23,158 bases of DNA from CAZFAI01 sp964516555. GTDB taxonomy: Bacteria; Patescibacteriota; Microgenomatia; UBA12405. The position numbers and the translations under genes are program-made. Positions 13,729 through 21,115 of the stretch are shown here, in pieces. Below the pieces are notes generated by a model that was not told the origin of the DNA, ran no database searches, and worked only from the letters and a program-made list of their open reading frames with translations. Each line of letters opens with the position of its first letter. Positions within the stretch are counted from its first letter, which is position 1. The stretch covers positions 1-23,158 of the forward strand of contig CAZFAI010000010.1 of assembly GCA_964516555.1 (NCBI GenBank), written 5' to 3'.

Positions 13729-14103
13729 ATGAAAGGCAAGCGTGGTCAGAGCATGATAGAAATGTTGTTTTCGGTGGCGGTAGTAGTACTGGTATTGTCG
13801 GGGGTGGTGGCTTTGCTGGTGAGTTCTTTTGGGGCAAGAAATAAAAGTGTGGATAGGAAAAAAGCGGTGTATGTGGCCGAAAAGCTGATGGACAGAATGG
13901 TTAGCGAAAAGGAGAATAGTCCAAATAGTTTTTGGACTATGACTACAAGATCGGGTACTGAAGAAGGTTATGGCTATTCGATTACCTTGGGCAGCGATAA
14001 CAAGTGTTCTAATCCGCAAGTTTGCAAGGAGATATTGATAGAAATAAATATTGATTCTGGTGATAACCAGAAGGTAGAACTAAGGAGGTTATTTATCCAG
14101 TGA
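13729..14103 (+). CDS. Minor pilin, PilV/GspI-like
   Basis: A 124-residue pseudopilin with leader MKGKRG and mature start QSMIEMLFSVAVVVLVLSGV. Residue +1 is Gln instead of the usual Phe, while Glu+5 is kept. The segment KKAVYVAEKLMDRMVSEKE resembles the A..lAe..me motif of GspI/PilV proteins. The short C-terminal part is strand-rich. A 31-bp gap with a possible promoter precedes it. Its stop overlaps the GTG start of the next gene by 4 bases. Order and family signs support a PilV-like role in the tip complex, but the family call rests on short motifs. Confidence 0.75.
   Translation: MKGKRGQSMIEMLFSVAVVVLVLSGVVALLVSSFGARNKSVDRKKAVYVAEKLMDRMVSEKENSPNSFWTMTTRSGTEEGYGYSITLGSDNKCSNPQVCKEILIEINIDSGDNQKVELRRLFIQ
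14082..14088 (+). promoter_or_regulatory. Shine-Dalgarno for the PilW-like gene
   Basis: AAGGAGG, a near-perfect anti-16S match, lies 11 bases before the GTG start at 14100. The spacing is long but workable, and it supports a non-ATG start that overlaps the preceding stop. Confidence 0.6.
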
Positions 14104-14606
14104 ATAAAAAGCAGTTAGGATTTACTTTTATTGAAATTTTAATAGCTTTGGCAATTATTTCTTTGATTTTGGTAGCAATTACGGGGACGATGCTGGATAG
14201 TATGAAAGCAAAAAATCAGGTAGTTTTTGCCGATAAAGTACAGCAAAATGGTAGTTATGCTATTGCTGAATTGAGAAAGAATGTGATGAACGCTAAACCT
14301 GACGGGATAACTTGTGGGAACGGATATGTTGATTTGGTAAATAAAAGAAATGGTAGCACCAGTCGGCTTTCTTGTAGTGTAACTACTAATAGAATTGCTT
14401 CTACGTCGGCTGAGGAAGTGCGCTTAACCAGCAGTAACGACGTAAGAGTTGCCACATGTGCGGATTTTGTCGTTTGTGATCCCCCATCGGGGGGGTCGGT
14501 AAACTTGGTAACATTTACTTTTACGCTTGTTGGTAATAGCGATGATACACGAGTTAGGGACTCGACCAGGAAGGTTTTTACCACAACGGTGACTACCAGG
14601 AACTAA
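14100..14606 (+). CDS. Minor pilin, PilW/GspJ-like
   Basis: A 168-residue pseudopilin starting at GTG, with leader MNKKQLG and mature start FTFIEILIALAIISLILVAI (Glu+5). The segment TGTMLDSMKAKNQVVFADKVQQNGSYAIAELRKNVMNA, with an arginine-containing helix after about 60 residues, resembles PilW/GspJ (..q.a.rfa...L.rdir.A). The remainder is strand-rich and contains four Cys. It overlaps the PilV-like stop (GTGA) and has a Shine-Dalgarno at 14082-14088. It ends the first run of pilin genes; the lipoprotein unit follows after about 200 bases. Confidence 0.75.
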   Translation: MNKKQLGFTFIEILIALAIISLILVAITGTMLDSMKAKNQVVFADKVQQNGSYAIAELRKNVMNAKPDGITCGNGYVDLVNKRNGSTSRLSCSVTTNRIASTSAEEVRLTSSNDVRVATCADFVVCDPPSGGSVNLVTFTFTLVGNSDDTRVRDSTRKVFTTTVTTRN

Positions 14607-14690
14607 CTATAGGATATTGAGTATAATGTGTAACTAATATGTATTGTGCCAGCAAGTGTGATATGTTTGGCATATATTTAGACCTATAAT

Positions 14691-14719
14691 TTGACAAAGT
14701 AGACGGTTGTTTGTATAAT
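14691..14719 (+). promoter_or_regulatory. Perfect sigma70 consensus promoter
   Basis: TTGACA (14691-14696), a 17-bp spacer and TATAAT (14714-14719) match the consensus at all 12 bases. AT-rich sequence just upstream could act as an UP element, and another TATAAT lies at 14685-14690. The predicted start is at 14725-14727. This is the strongest promoter in the window, and it drives a leader that ends in a terminator. Confidence 0.88.
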
Positions 14720-14727
14720 ATGCCACA

Positions 14728-14772
14728 ATGTTTAAGCAATGTTTTGCCGAAAACATAGTACTTAATAATTAA
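14728..14772 (+). CDS. Possible 14-residue leader peptide
   Basis: The ORF encodes MFKQCFAENIVLNN and stops with TAA at 14770-14772. Its ATG lies exactly 8 bases after the perfect -10, the same distance as in the other leaderless candidates, so a ribosome could load on the 5' end of this RNA. The stop lies 11 bases before the terminator stem, close enough for a translating ribosome to affect folding. No run of one amino acid codon is seen, so a classical amino acid attenuator is not indicated. Translation is unproven, and the ORF may be a chance product of the leader. Confidence 0.35.
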   Translation: MFKQCFAENIVLNN

Positions 14773-14783
14773 GCATTTACGTG

Positions 14784-14805
14784 CCGGCCTTCGGGCCGGT
14801 TTTTT
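14784..14805 (+). terminator. Intrinsic terminator just before the lipoprotein start codon
   Basis: CCGGCC (14784-14789), tetraloop TTCG and GGCCGG (14794-14799) form a very stable 6-bp stem, followed by six T (14800-14805). The T run ends 2 bases before the ATG at 14808. A GC-closed stem with a UUCG loop and U tract is a textbook terminator, so the lipoprotein gene should depend on readthrough or antitermination. Confidence 0.88.
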
Positions 14806-14807
14806 AT

Positions 14808-16361
14808 ATGAATAATTTAAAAGAAAGATTAACTTGTTCAGTTGCTGCTTTTGCAATAGCAAGCACGATGGCTGCGTGTAACCCCGTGGAAGGAGCAACA
14901 CTTCCTGTTGAGCCGACTCCGATTGTTACTAGGGTTAGTACCCCTACTCCAGAGGCAGAAATTACTATCTCTGTATCCCCTACCACAGAACCCACTCGGG
15001 ATTTAGAAGCCGATAGATTGGCTAGATGGCAGGACAAATTTTGGAGAATTGGGGGTAGCGTGTTGGCTTCGGGAGGATTAGAACTTGAAGACTATGGGGA
15101 GGAAATGCAAATTTTTAGAAATGAGCTTACGAAAGTCGCCGAGGAACATGGATTTGAGGCTGATTTGGTGGAATTAGTGCTGACAGGTAATAATTCCATG
15201 CAAGTTGAAAAAGACGGTCAATTAGAACAAATTGCACCTACCGAATACTATGGATTGATGATTACAGAAGATAAGGTTGCTTGTTTTACCAAAACTACTG
15301 AAGGAATATCAGTGGAACAGGATTGTGGTTGGTTTGAAAAAAGCCAGGTTATTTGGGGGCAAGATTATAGCTTACAAGTAGTTGCTTCTCCTGAGGGGAG
15401 GGCTTTATTTTCGTTGCTGATGAAAGAAGAGGGCGAAAACATGTCAATGTTCCGATTAAAGCATGACCAGTTGGGTGTAGTGACGACTTTGGAAGAAGTC
15501 ACGGTGGATGGAGAGATGCGTCAGGACGAGAATGGTATGTGGATTTTGGATGGAGATATGGTGGTAGCCGAAGACAGTGAAATTACCTCCGGTGTTATGG
15601 TTATCGGCACGAATGATGATGGTAAGACGGGAACATTTTTGCTGGAATGCCAACCAGTTGTATTAGAAAGAGATTTAAAACCAGAAATAGTTTCTGGGTT
15701 GGTTGATTATGCTAGAGGTAGCGTGCCTGTTGATATGACACAAGCCGATGGTGTTCGGGAAAATGTTGGGTATTTTGATTTGTCAGGCGGTTCGTGGCAT
15801 GGAATGGAAGGGTATGAGGATATGAAGAGTATACTGGTGGATGAGGTTGGAATTGTCCGTGAGGCGGGAGAAAATGGCGAGGTGTTAATTGGTGAACACT
15901 TTATTGGATTGCCGGATGAACGGATAGTTGAACTTTTAAATTTACCTGAAAATGCTAGAAAATTTGCTTGTCCGATGCTGGTTGATGATAGCAGCGAGTT
16001 GATAATTTACACAAAGCCCGATGTCGATTATGCCGATGCAATTTATATAAAAGGAACTGTTGATAATAACGTTTATCAGACTACAATCTTAGGCATGATT
16101 AAGACATTTTTACCGGGCATGGTTACATTAGATTTACCGGGTGGTTATTTTATTGTTGCTAACAGCCCCGAGAAGGTAAATGTATCAGGAAATCCCTTGT
16201 TGGTACCGGAATTTGGTTCAGTATTGATGGAGAATGTTAAACCGGATGAAGATGGCAATAATATTTTAATTTTTGCTGCAAATACTGAAACAGGAAAACA
16301 TAAAAAAGCTACGGATGGTATGCTGATGTATAATGGTCGATTTGTGACAAGGATTCCATAA
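14808..16361 (+). CDS. Secreted lipoprotein of unknown function
   Basis: I do not recognise this 517-residue protein. It has a lipoprotein signal: basic N-terminus (KER), a hydrophobic stretch and the lipobox MAAC with Cys24. A Pro/Thr-rich linker follows (about 25-65), as in exported proteins held off the membrane. The rest is acidic and mixed strand/helix, with few cysteines and no motif I can name. The ATG at 14808 gives a proper signal peptide. An upstream GTG at 14781 would read through the terminator stem and is rejected. There is no Shine-Dalgarno; the U tract precedes the ATG directly. Its place between PilW-like and PilX-like genes suggests a pilus-linked surface role, such as an anchoring or assembly factor, but this is inference only. 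Confidence 0.8.
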   Translation: MNNLKERLTCSVAAFAIASTMAACNPVEGATLPVEPTPIVTRVSTPTPEAEITISVSPTTEPTRDLEADRLARWQDKFWRIGGSVLASGGLELEDYGEEMQIFRNELTKVAEEHGFEADLVELVLTGNNSMQVEKDGQLEQIAPTEYYGLMITEDKVACFTKTTEGISVEQDCGWFEKSQVIWGQDYSLQVVASPEGRALFSLLMKEEGENMSMFRLKHDQLGVVTTLEEVTVDGEMRQDENGMWILDGDMVVAEDSEITSGVMVIGTNDDGKTGTFLLECQPVVLERDLKPEIVSGLVDYARGSVPVDMTQADGVRENVGYFDLSGGSWHGMEGYEDMKSILVDEVGIVREAGENGEVLIGEHFIGLPDERIVELLNLPENARKFACPMLVDDSSELIIYTKPDVDYADAIYIKGTVDNNVYQTTILGMIKTFLPGMVTLDLPGGYFIVANSPEKVNVSGNPLLVPEFGSVLMENVKPDEDGNNILIFAANTETGKHKKATDGMLMYNGRFVTRIP

Positions 16362-16378
16362 TATTAACGATCAAGGGC

Positions 16379-16407
16379 TTGTAATAGTAATACAACTCGT
16401 CTATTAT
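16379..16407 (+). promoter_or_regulatory. Promoter of the membrane-anchored protein gene (predicts leaderless mRNA)
   Basis: TTGTAA (16379-16384), a 17-bp spacer and TATTAT (16402-16407) give 4 of 6 and 5 of 6 consensus matches. The hexamer ends 7 bases before the ATG at 16415, so the leader would be absent or 1 base. It fills most of the 53-bp gap after the lipoprotein gene. Confidence 0.65.
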
Positions 16408-16414
16408 TTTCTTA

Positions 16415-17029
16415 ATGAAAATTAGGATTGGGGTTATTGTTTTGGTTGTAGTTTTGGCATTAGGCGGTTTTTTCTTAATAAGAAGCAGCGGTTTGAATTT
16501 ATTGCTAAAGTTGCCGATTATTGGTGGAAAATTTGAGGATATGGTTGACTTGGAAGTTGGTAATGATTTTGTCTATGTATCTATTGATAAAGCAAGAAAA
16601 ATGCTGGAGGAAGAAGAAAATAAGGGTAAATTACTATTGCCAATAAATCCGGATGAAAAAACAAAAATAGAATGGGTAGAGAGAGATGGAGCTGTGGCGT
16701 TGGTTGTAAAACAATATCTCGAAGACAATAAAAATAATAGGATTTTAGTTAATTCGTCATTAGGAGGTTGGGAATATCGTCCATTAGAGGGCATAGCCTT
16801 GTTTTCCCAAGAAAATGGAGTAAATATGGCAGTGTTTAATCCAGGTAATGTTGTCAAGGCTAATACAACAAAATTTGGAAACCGATTGGTAGAGGGCTTT
16901 GGTAATGACGATGAAGGCAGATCTTTAGTCCTTAATTATTTGGGTAGTGATAATAAATATGGAGATGTGTCTAATTATTTATTAAAGAAAAATGACAGAT
17001 TTGTGGTTTTAAAGAGCAATATCAAATGA
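16415..17029 (+). CDS. Membrane-anchored protein of unknown function
   Basis: I do not recognise this 204-residue protein. Residues 1-22 (MKIRIGVIVLVVVLALGGFF) form a short basic N-terminus and one hydrophobic segment, either a signal anchor or an uncleaved signal, so most of the chain should face outward. No prepilin Gly/Glu+5 pattern is present, so it is not a pilin. There are no cysteines in the soluble part. It has a probable promoter of its own, and its stop overlaps the start of the 1080-residue secreted protein (ATGA). The tight coupling suggests that it helps to export, fold or anchor that protein, but nothing in the sequence proves this. Confidence 0.75.
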   Translation: MKIRIGVIVLVVVLALGGFFLIRSSGLNLLLKLPIIGGKFEDMVDLEVGNDFVYVSIDKARKMLEEEENKGKLLLPINPDEKTKIEWVERDGAVALVVKQYLEDNKNNRILVNSSLGGWEYRPLEGIALFSQENGVNMAVFNPGNVVKANTTKFGNRLVEGFGNDDEGRSLVLNYLGSDNKYGDVSNYLLKKNDRFVVLKSNIK

Positions 17030-20000
17030 CGAGAACGATAAAATTTCTTTTGGCTTCGTTTATAGTATTTATGATTTTTCCTGAAGTATCGAATGCTTTA
17101 ACCTGTGAGAATTGTTCAAGTATTATTCCAAATCAATATTGTGATGGCACAGGTCAGGTTACCTGTACTGGTCCTAGTAGCCCCGCATGGACAAGGGCGG
17201 AAACAAAGTGTTGTTTGGGAACAAGAGAAACGTGTATTACAATATTTCCTACAGAATTTTGCAAATATTTTACAACTGATGGGTGTAAACAATATTGTTA
17301 TAACGCAATTACTTTTACTCAATGTACAAGTAATTGTTTTAATCAGGATTGTTGCCAAGGTGGTAACATTATTGCTGGCCATTGTTCAGGAGTTGCTGGA
17401 GCAAGCCCGTCGTGTTGGTTTGGAAATAGATACAAGACGTGTTGTGCTCTAGACGGAAGTGGAAGAGAAGCACCGTGCAGTATGGGAGGAGATTGTCCGA
17501 GTCAGTATGGTAAAAATTTATGTCCCTCAGGTTATTATGCGACAGCTCCAGGAGTATTGACTTGTACTGCTACTGCACCATTACCAACTTCAACACCCGT
17601 TCCCGGTTTCCCTACATCGGTGATAATGCCGACACCTGAGCCAACTATTCGACCAAATCCATATTGTTCTCTCGGAGATTTAGAATCTTGTGATTCCTGG
17701 ATTAACATTGATGTTCCTCTTCAAGCGGAAATTGGGACGGCTGTGCCTATTAGAGCTTTTCAGCATCCGGGTTGGTGTGGAATGCCGGGGAAAGATGAAT
17801 CCTGTGAATGTATTCATCAAGGAATAGATTACTATGTTAATGGTCCAAGTAGTTTTACTCATAGAGCTCATGGGTTTTCTACTGTTCATCGGGTTTCGAG
17901 TATTACAACAGCAGCACCTGTTGGTCATACCTGGTATAACACCAAAGTGAGGGAAGCCACTAATTATTTAATGACTGAAGGAATGGCTCCAGGTACTTAT
18001 TCTTTTTATGATGGTTATTATGGTTCTCATAGTGACAATTGTGACCCAGGTGGAGCTTGGAGTCTGCCTTGTTGCGATCAGGCGTCCGGAATCCGTTATG
18101 CTTATACCGGGTATGATTATATGAGACAGATATTGGGTAGAGCTCCAAACAGGACATTGACGTTGTACGGTCAGGTTGACCCGCCGGAAGGTGGGTGCCC
18201 GGTTGGAACTACTCCCTCAGGATACTTAAATATTGATTTTTTAAATCCTGATTTTAGACCTCAAGATCCATGGTTGTGGAATTGGTCTACTGTGAGGGGG
18301 GATCCGGTAATCGACAATCCCTGGGGAACCGTGTATCCGAGGGGTAACTCAAGCGAGGTGTCAAAGAGCAAGTATGAAATTACTGCGCGAATCCCAAATT
18401 TAGTGACAGGAGATACTTATTTGCTTACAACATGGGGCGTGGGATCCAGGTGGTATCACAGTGAAAGTGGTTGTGAGGCAAAACAGTACCCTTATATGAA
18501 ATTAGAATCCGGAGCGAGAGTAACAGATTGGTATCGGGTGTCTGATAGTGTGAGTGACTATAAAAGCAAGTCCCTTGCTGTTAAGTTATATCAGCCATAT
18601 TTAGACGTGTCTTTGAAAAGTGATGGTGGTCAGGATTGCTGGGGTGTTCGGGCTTCTGGCTCCAGGTTTAGTAATATTAGACTTCAAAGGTGTATCCCTA
18701 ACCCAAGACCTCCAGTATTTAACAGTTTCAGGTTGTTGAATCTGGCGAATACAGAACTAATAGCCGAGACATTCACTGGTGGTCCTGGTAACCATATTTG
18801 TGATAAAAGATTGAATCAAACAGACGCTACTGAAAGGTGGGGTAAATTTGTACTGAATATAAGTGATCCTGACGGAGGTGGTGATGTAAATTTGGTTAGC
18901 ATGAGATTAGTTAGTGGTGCTAACAACGTAGTAATAAACGTGCCTTTGATGTCAAATACTACAGTTGGTGCTGTTACTACTAGCGGCAATACAAGTGGAG
19001 TAACTGTTTCCGGTGTGACAACTTCCGTTAATGGCCAAATAAGAAGTGTTATTGTACCGGTTAAGTTTGAAACGAATTATTTGACAGCTGTATATGACAT
19101 TCAGGTGTCTGCGCGGGATATTAGCAATTTGAACTTTGGATTTACCAGTGTTGGGAGGAGATATAAGATATGGAATTGCGAAGTAAATGTTAGTGGAAGT
19201 GTCTTTGATGTTAGTGGAGTCGCAGGTCCTTCTTGTTTGACCAATAACGGTTATACAACTTTATTTAATAATGGATCTTCGTATGGTTTAGTTTTTACAG
19301 GTATAGGGGCGGCAGATAAAGCTATGTCAGTAAATAATATGAATAATAATCCACAGTATAGTGATGGTGGGCAAAGGTTGTTATGGCACAAATCATACGT
19401 TGCCGACTTTTCAGGGTTGGATGGTTCAGCACCAAACAATATGCGAGTTTATGATTCGGTTACGGGGGTATCTTCAGTAAGGTGTTTGAGTCAAGTTGTT
19501 TTTGATAATCAAGTTGCTAATCCATATAGATCGAGTCCGGCGACAAGAATAGAGTTTTTGTCTGAAAAAAATCAGGAACCTTGGTTCCAGGCAGTTGGTG
19601 GTGGAGTGATTGGTTGGTCGTTGGTGACTAATAAAGCCCCAATAACTTGCATGGATGAATGCAAACCTGTTTTATCTTTGGGGACAAACGGAGGGTCGGA
19701 TTTGAATGATGGGGTTGTGTCGGCTCCAAGCATTTCGTCTTATATTCCTTTTCACACTACTCACACATCACCAAGGAATTATTACGCCACTCTAAATATC
19801 GTTGATAACACATATGGATACGATTGGTTTTATTCGGAGTATTTCAAAAAGCTAAAAATCGGTACAACTTTAAATGGTAATCAAGATTTAAGCAATTTAG
19901 GGAATTTTGGAGTCTATTTTATTTCGGGTGATCTACGGATAAATACCAACAAGCAGGTGGGTACAAATGATTACCTGATTGTTGTTGTAAGTGGAAATAT

Positions 20001-20268
20001 AAATTTTGATGCATTTCCCGGTGTAAATAGAGTCGATGGGATATATGTTGCCGATGGAAGTATTAGAATTACAAATGATACGGATAATCAAGTAGTATTT
20101 AATGGTAGTTTGTATGGTAATAGTATTACTATCAACCGGGGGTTTGTAGCACCGAACCTCTCATGGAACAATACGCGTCCTGCGGTCGTAATTAATTACC
20201 GTCCCGATTTCCTCTTTAATATGCCACAAGAATTGATTAAAATTTTATCTAGATATTATGATGACTAA
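17026..20268 (+). CDS. Giant secreted Cys-rich protein, candidate pilus-tip adhesin
   Basis: A 1080-residue exported protein. A signal peptide (about 1-24, ending VSNA) is followed by a region with 22 Cys between residues 27 and 180, often as CC or CxxC. Next come a Pro/Thr linker (about 184-212), long strand-rich domains (including an ISDPDGGGD segment that resembles Ig-like or calcium-binding loops), and a C-terminal strand-repeat domain from about 955 (DLRINTNKQV, YLIVVVSGNINF, GIYVADGSIRI, NGSLYGNSITINRGF) that looks like a beta-solenoid. No catalytic motif is seen. It sits between PilW-like and PilX-like minor pilins, the place occupied by pilY1 in Gram-negative bacteria, so a tip adhesin role is likely. 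No clear PilY1 propeller is recognised, so homology is not claimed. Confidence 0.8.
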   Translation: MTRTIKFLLASFIVFMIFPEVSNALTCENCSSIIPNQYCDGTGQVTCTGPSSPAWTRAETKCCLGTRETCITIFPTEFCKYFTTDGCKQYCYNAITFTQCTSNCFNQDCCQGGNIIAGHCSGVAGASPSCWFGNRYKTCCALDGSGREAPCSMGGDCPSQYGKNLCPSGYYATAPGVLTCTATAPLPTSTPVPGFPTSVIMPTPEPTIRPNPYCSLGDLESCDSWINIDVPLQAEIGTAVPIRAFQHPGWCGMPGKDESCECIHQGIDYYVNGPSSFTHRAHGFSTVHRVSSITTAAPVGHTWYNTKVREATNYLMTEGMAPGTYSFYDGYYGSHSDNCDPGGAWSLPCCDQASGIRYAYTGYDYMRQILGRAPNRTLTLYGQVDPPEGGCPVGTTPSGYLNIDFLNPDFRPQDPWLWNWSTVRGDPVIDNPWGTVYPRGNSSEVSKSKYEITARIPNLVTGDTYLLTTWGVGSRWYHSESGCEAKQYPYMKLESGARVTDWYRVSDSVSDYKSKSLAVKLYQPYLDVSLKSDGGQDCWGVRASGSRFSNIRLQRCIPNPRPPVFNSFRLLNLANTELIAETFTGGPGNHICDKRLNQTDATERWGKFVLNISDPDGGGDVNLVSMRLVSGANNVVINVPLMSNTTVGAVTTSGNTSGVTVSGVTTSVNGQIRSVIVPVKFETNYLTAVYDIQVSARDISNLNFGFTSVGRRYKIWNCEVNVSGSVFDVSGVAGPSCLTNNGYTTLFNNGSSYGLVFTGIGAADKAMSVNNMNNNPQYSDGGQRLLWHKSYVADFSGLDGSAPNNMRVYDSVTGVSSVRCLSQVVFDNQVANPYRSSPATRIEFLSEKNQEPWFQAVGGGVIGWSLVTNKAPITCMDECKPVLSLGTNGGSDLNDGVVSAPSISSYIPFHTTHTSPRNYYATLNIVDNTYGYDWFYSEYFKKLKIGTTLNGNQDLSNLGNFGVYFISGDLRINTNKQVGTNDYLIVVVSGNINFDAFPGVNRVDGIYVADGSIRITNDTDNQVVFNGSLYGNSITINRGFVAPNLSWNNTRPAVVINYRPDFLFNMPQELIKILSRYYDD

Positions 20269-21097
20269 ACAAATTATCGATAGAAGCGGAGGGCAGGTAG
20301 CATTGGTGGTTTTGTTGATATCGGCAGTGGTACTGACATTGGGCTTGTCAATATCAAGAAAAACCGTTGTTGAAACCAGAATTGATACTGACGAGGAATT
20401 GTTAAGGCAGGCGTTTAATACGGCTGAGTCGGGGGTAGATTACTATCTGTCGACAGGTGAGACGAGGGTTTCTCTTGAGGATGGCAGTTCTGCCAGTATT
20501 AATACTTCAAACATTGGCGAGGGTTCGGGTGTACTGGATTTTGATGAAGTAACAACGGCCAATCAGAATTCAGTATTTTGGATGTCGGGACACGATGAGG
20601 ATGGAATCATCCAGCTTAGCGGTGGTACTTATTTTAATGGCGATTCAGTGAGACTATGTGTTAATGATAGTTTTGTTGGGGCTGTAAAAGTAGATTACTT
20701 TTATTATGATTCTGGAACCAGTTCATTTAATGTTAAAAGGATGGGATATAACATAAATAGCAGTAATTATATTCAAAACTATATTGACAGAACTCCAAGC
20801 AATGGTTCTTGCAGTGCAAGATCCAGCATGAAACAAATTGATGTTACCGGTTTATTGGGTTCTTCAACCTCGCGAAGCTTAATGATGGCCGTAACACCAT
20901 TGGGCGGCAGTACAAGATTAGTGGTAAGTTCTGCTTCAGGAGTTTTCCCTTCACAAGGAGAGGAAATAATCGGAACGGGAACCGTGACTACGGAAGCGGC
21001 GTCGGGAACAGTAACCAGTATGGTGAGGGTATACAACAAGTATCGAATCCCCTCTTTTATGTTGGATGCGGTTACTTCTTTGAGCAGCATTAATTAA
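20258..21097 (+). CDS. Minor pilin, PilX/GspK-like
   Basis: A 279-residue protein with leader MMTKQIIDRSGG and a hydrophobic helix QVALVVLLISAVVLTLGLSI. As in PilX and GspK families, the Glu+5 of other pilins is missing (Val there). The segment ELLRQAFNTAESGVDYYL matches the AfqaAEaal motif of PilX N-terminal domains well. The large head is strand-rich, with two Cys. GspK-type subunits cap the pseudopilus tip because they lack Glu5, so this may be the tip pilin that carries the giant secreted protein encoded just upstream. The start overlaps that gene by 11 bases, and ATGs at 20258 and 20261 are equally possible. No Shine-Dalgarno is visible. Confidence 0.82.
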   Translation: MMTKQIIDRSGGQVALVVLLISAVVLTLGLSISRKTVVETRIDTDEELLRQAFNTAESGVDYYLSTGETRVSLEDGSSASINTSNIGEGSGVLDFDEVTTANQNSVFWMSGHDEDGIIQLSGGTYFNGDSVRLCVNDSFVGAVKVDYFYYDSGTSSFNVKRMGYNINSSNYIQNYIDRTPSNGSCSARSSMKQIDVTGLLGSSTSRSLMMAVTPLGGSTRLVVSSASGVFPSQGEEIIGTGTVTTEAASGTVTSMVRVYNKYRIPSFMLDAVTSLSSIN

Positions 21098-21107
21098 TCT
21101 GTATACT
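21080..21107 (+). promoter_or_regulatory. Promoter of pilM (predicts leaderless mRNA)
   Basis: TTGAGC (21080-21085), a 16-bp spacer and TATACT (21102-21107) lie at the end of the PilX-like gene. The hexamer matches TATAAT at 5 of 6 positions, and TG stands directly before it. It ends 8 bases before the pilM ATG, again the leaderless spacing. Confidence 0.65.
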
Positions 21108-21115
21108 AAATTATT

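Larger units (their letters stand above)
14726..14805 (+). ncRNA. Predicted 80-nt terminated leader or small RNA
   Basis: The transcript bounded by the consensus promoter and the terminator would be about 80 nt. It can fold a 7-bp hairpin ATGTTTT/AAAACAT (14739-14756), a small 5-bp hairpin CTTAA/TTAAG (14761-14773), and the terminator stem (14784-14799). The direct repeat CAATGTTT (14726-14733 and 14737-14744) lets the first copy compete for the same AAACAT, giving an alternative 5' hairpin. It could be an attenuator for the lipoprotein gene, an independent small RNA, or both. No known RNA family is recognised. Confidence 0.55.

Noticed and set aside
14661..14675. Hairpin ATATG-TTTGG-CATAT after the PilW-like gene as a terminator
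   Set aside because: The stem is 5 bp of mainly AT pairs with no U tract. No good terminator is seen before the consensus promoter.
14781..14807. GTG start extending the lipoprotein by 9 residues
   Set aside because: The extra codons would be the terminator stem-loop and T tract. The ATG at 14808 gives a normal lipoprotein signal peptide.
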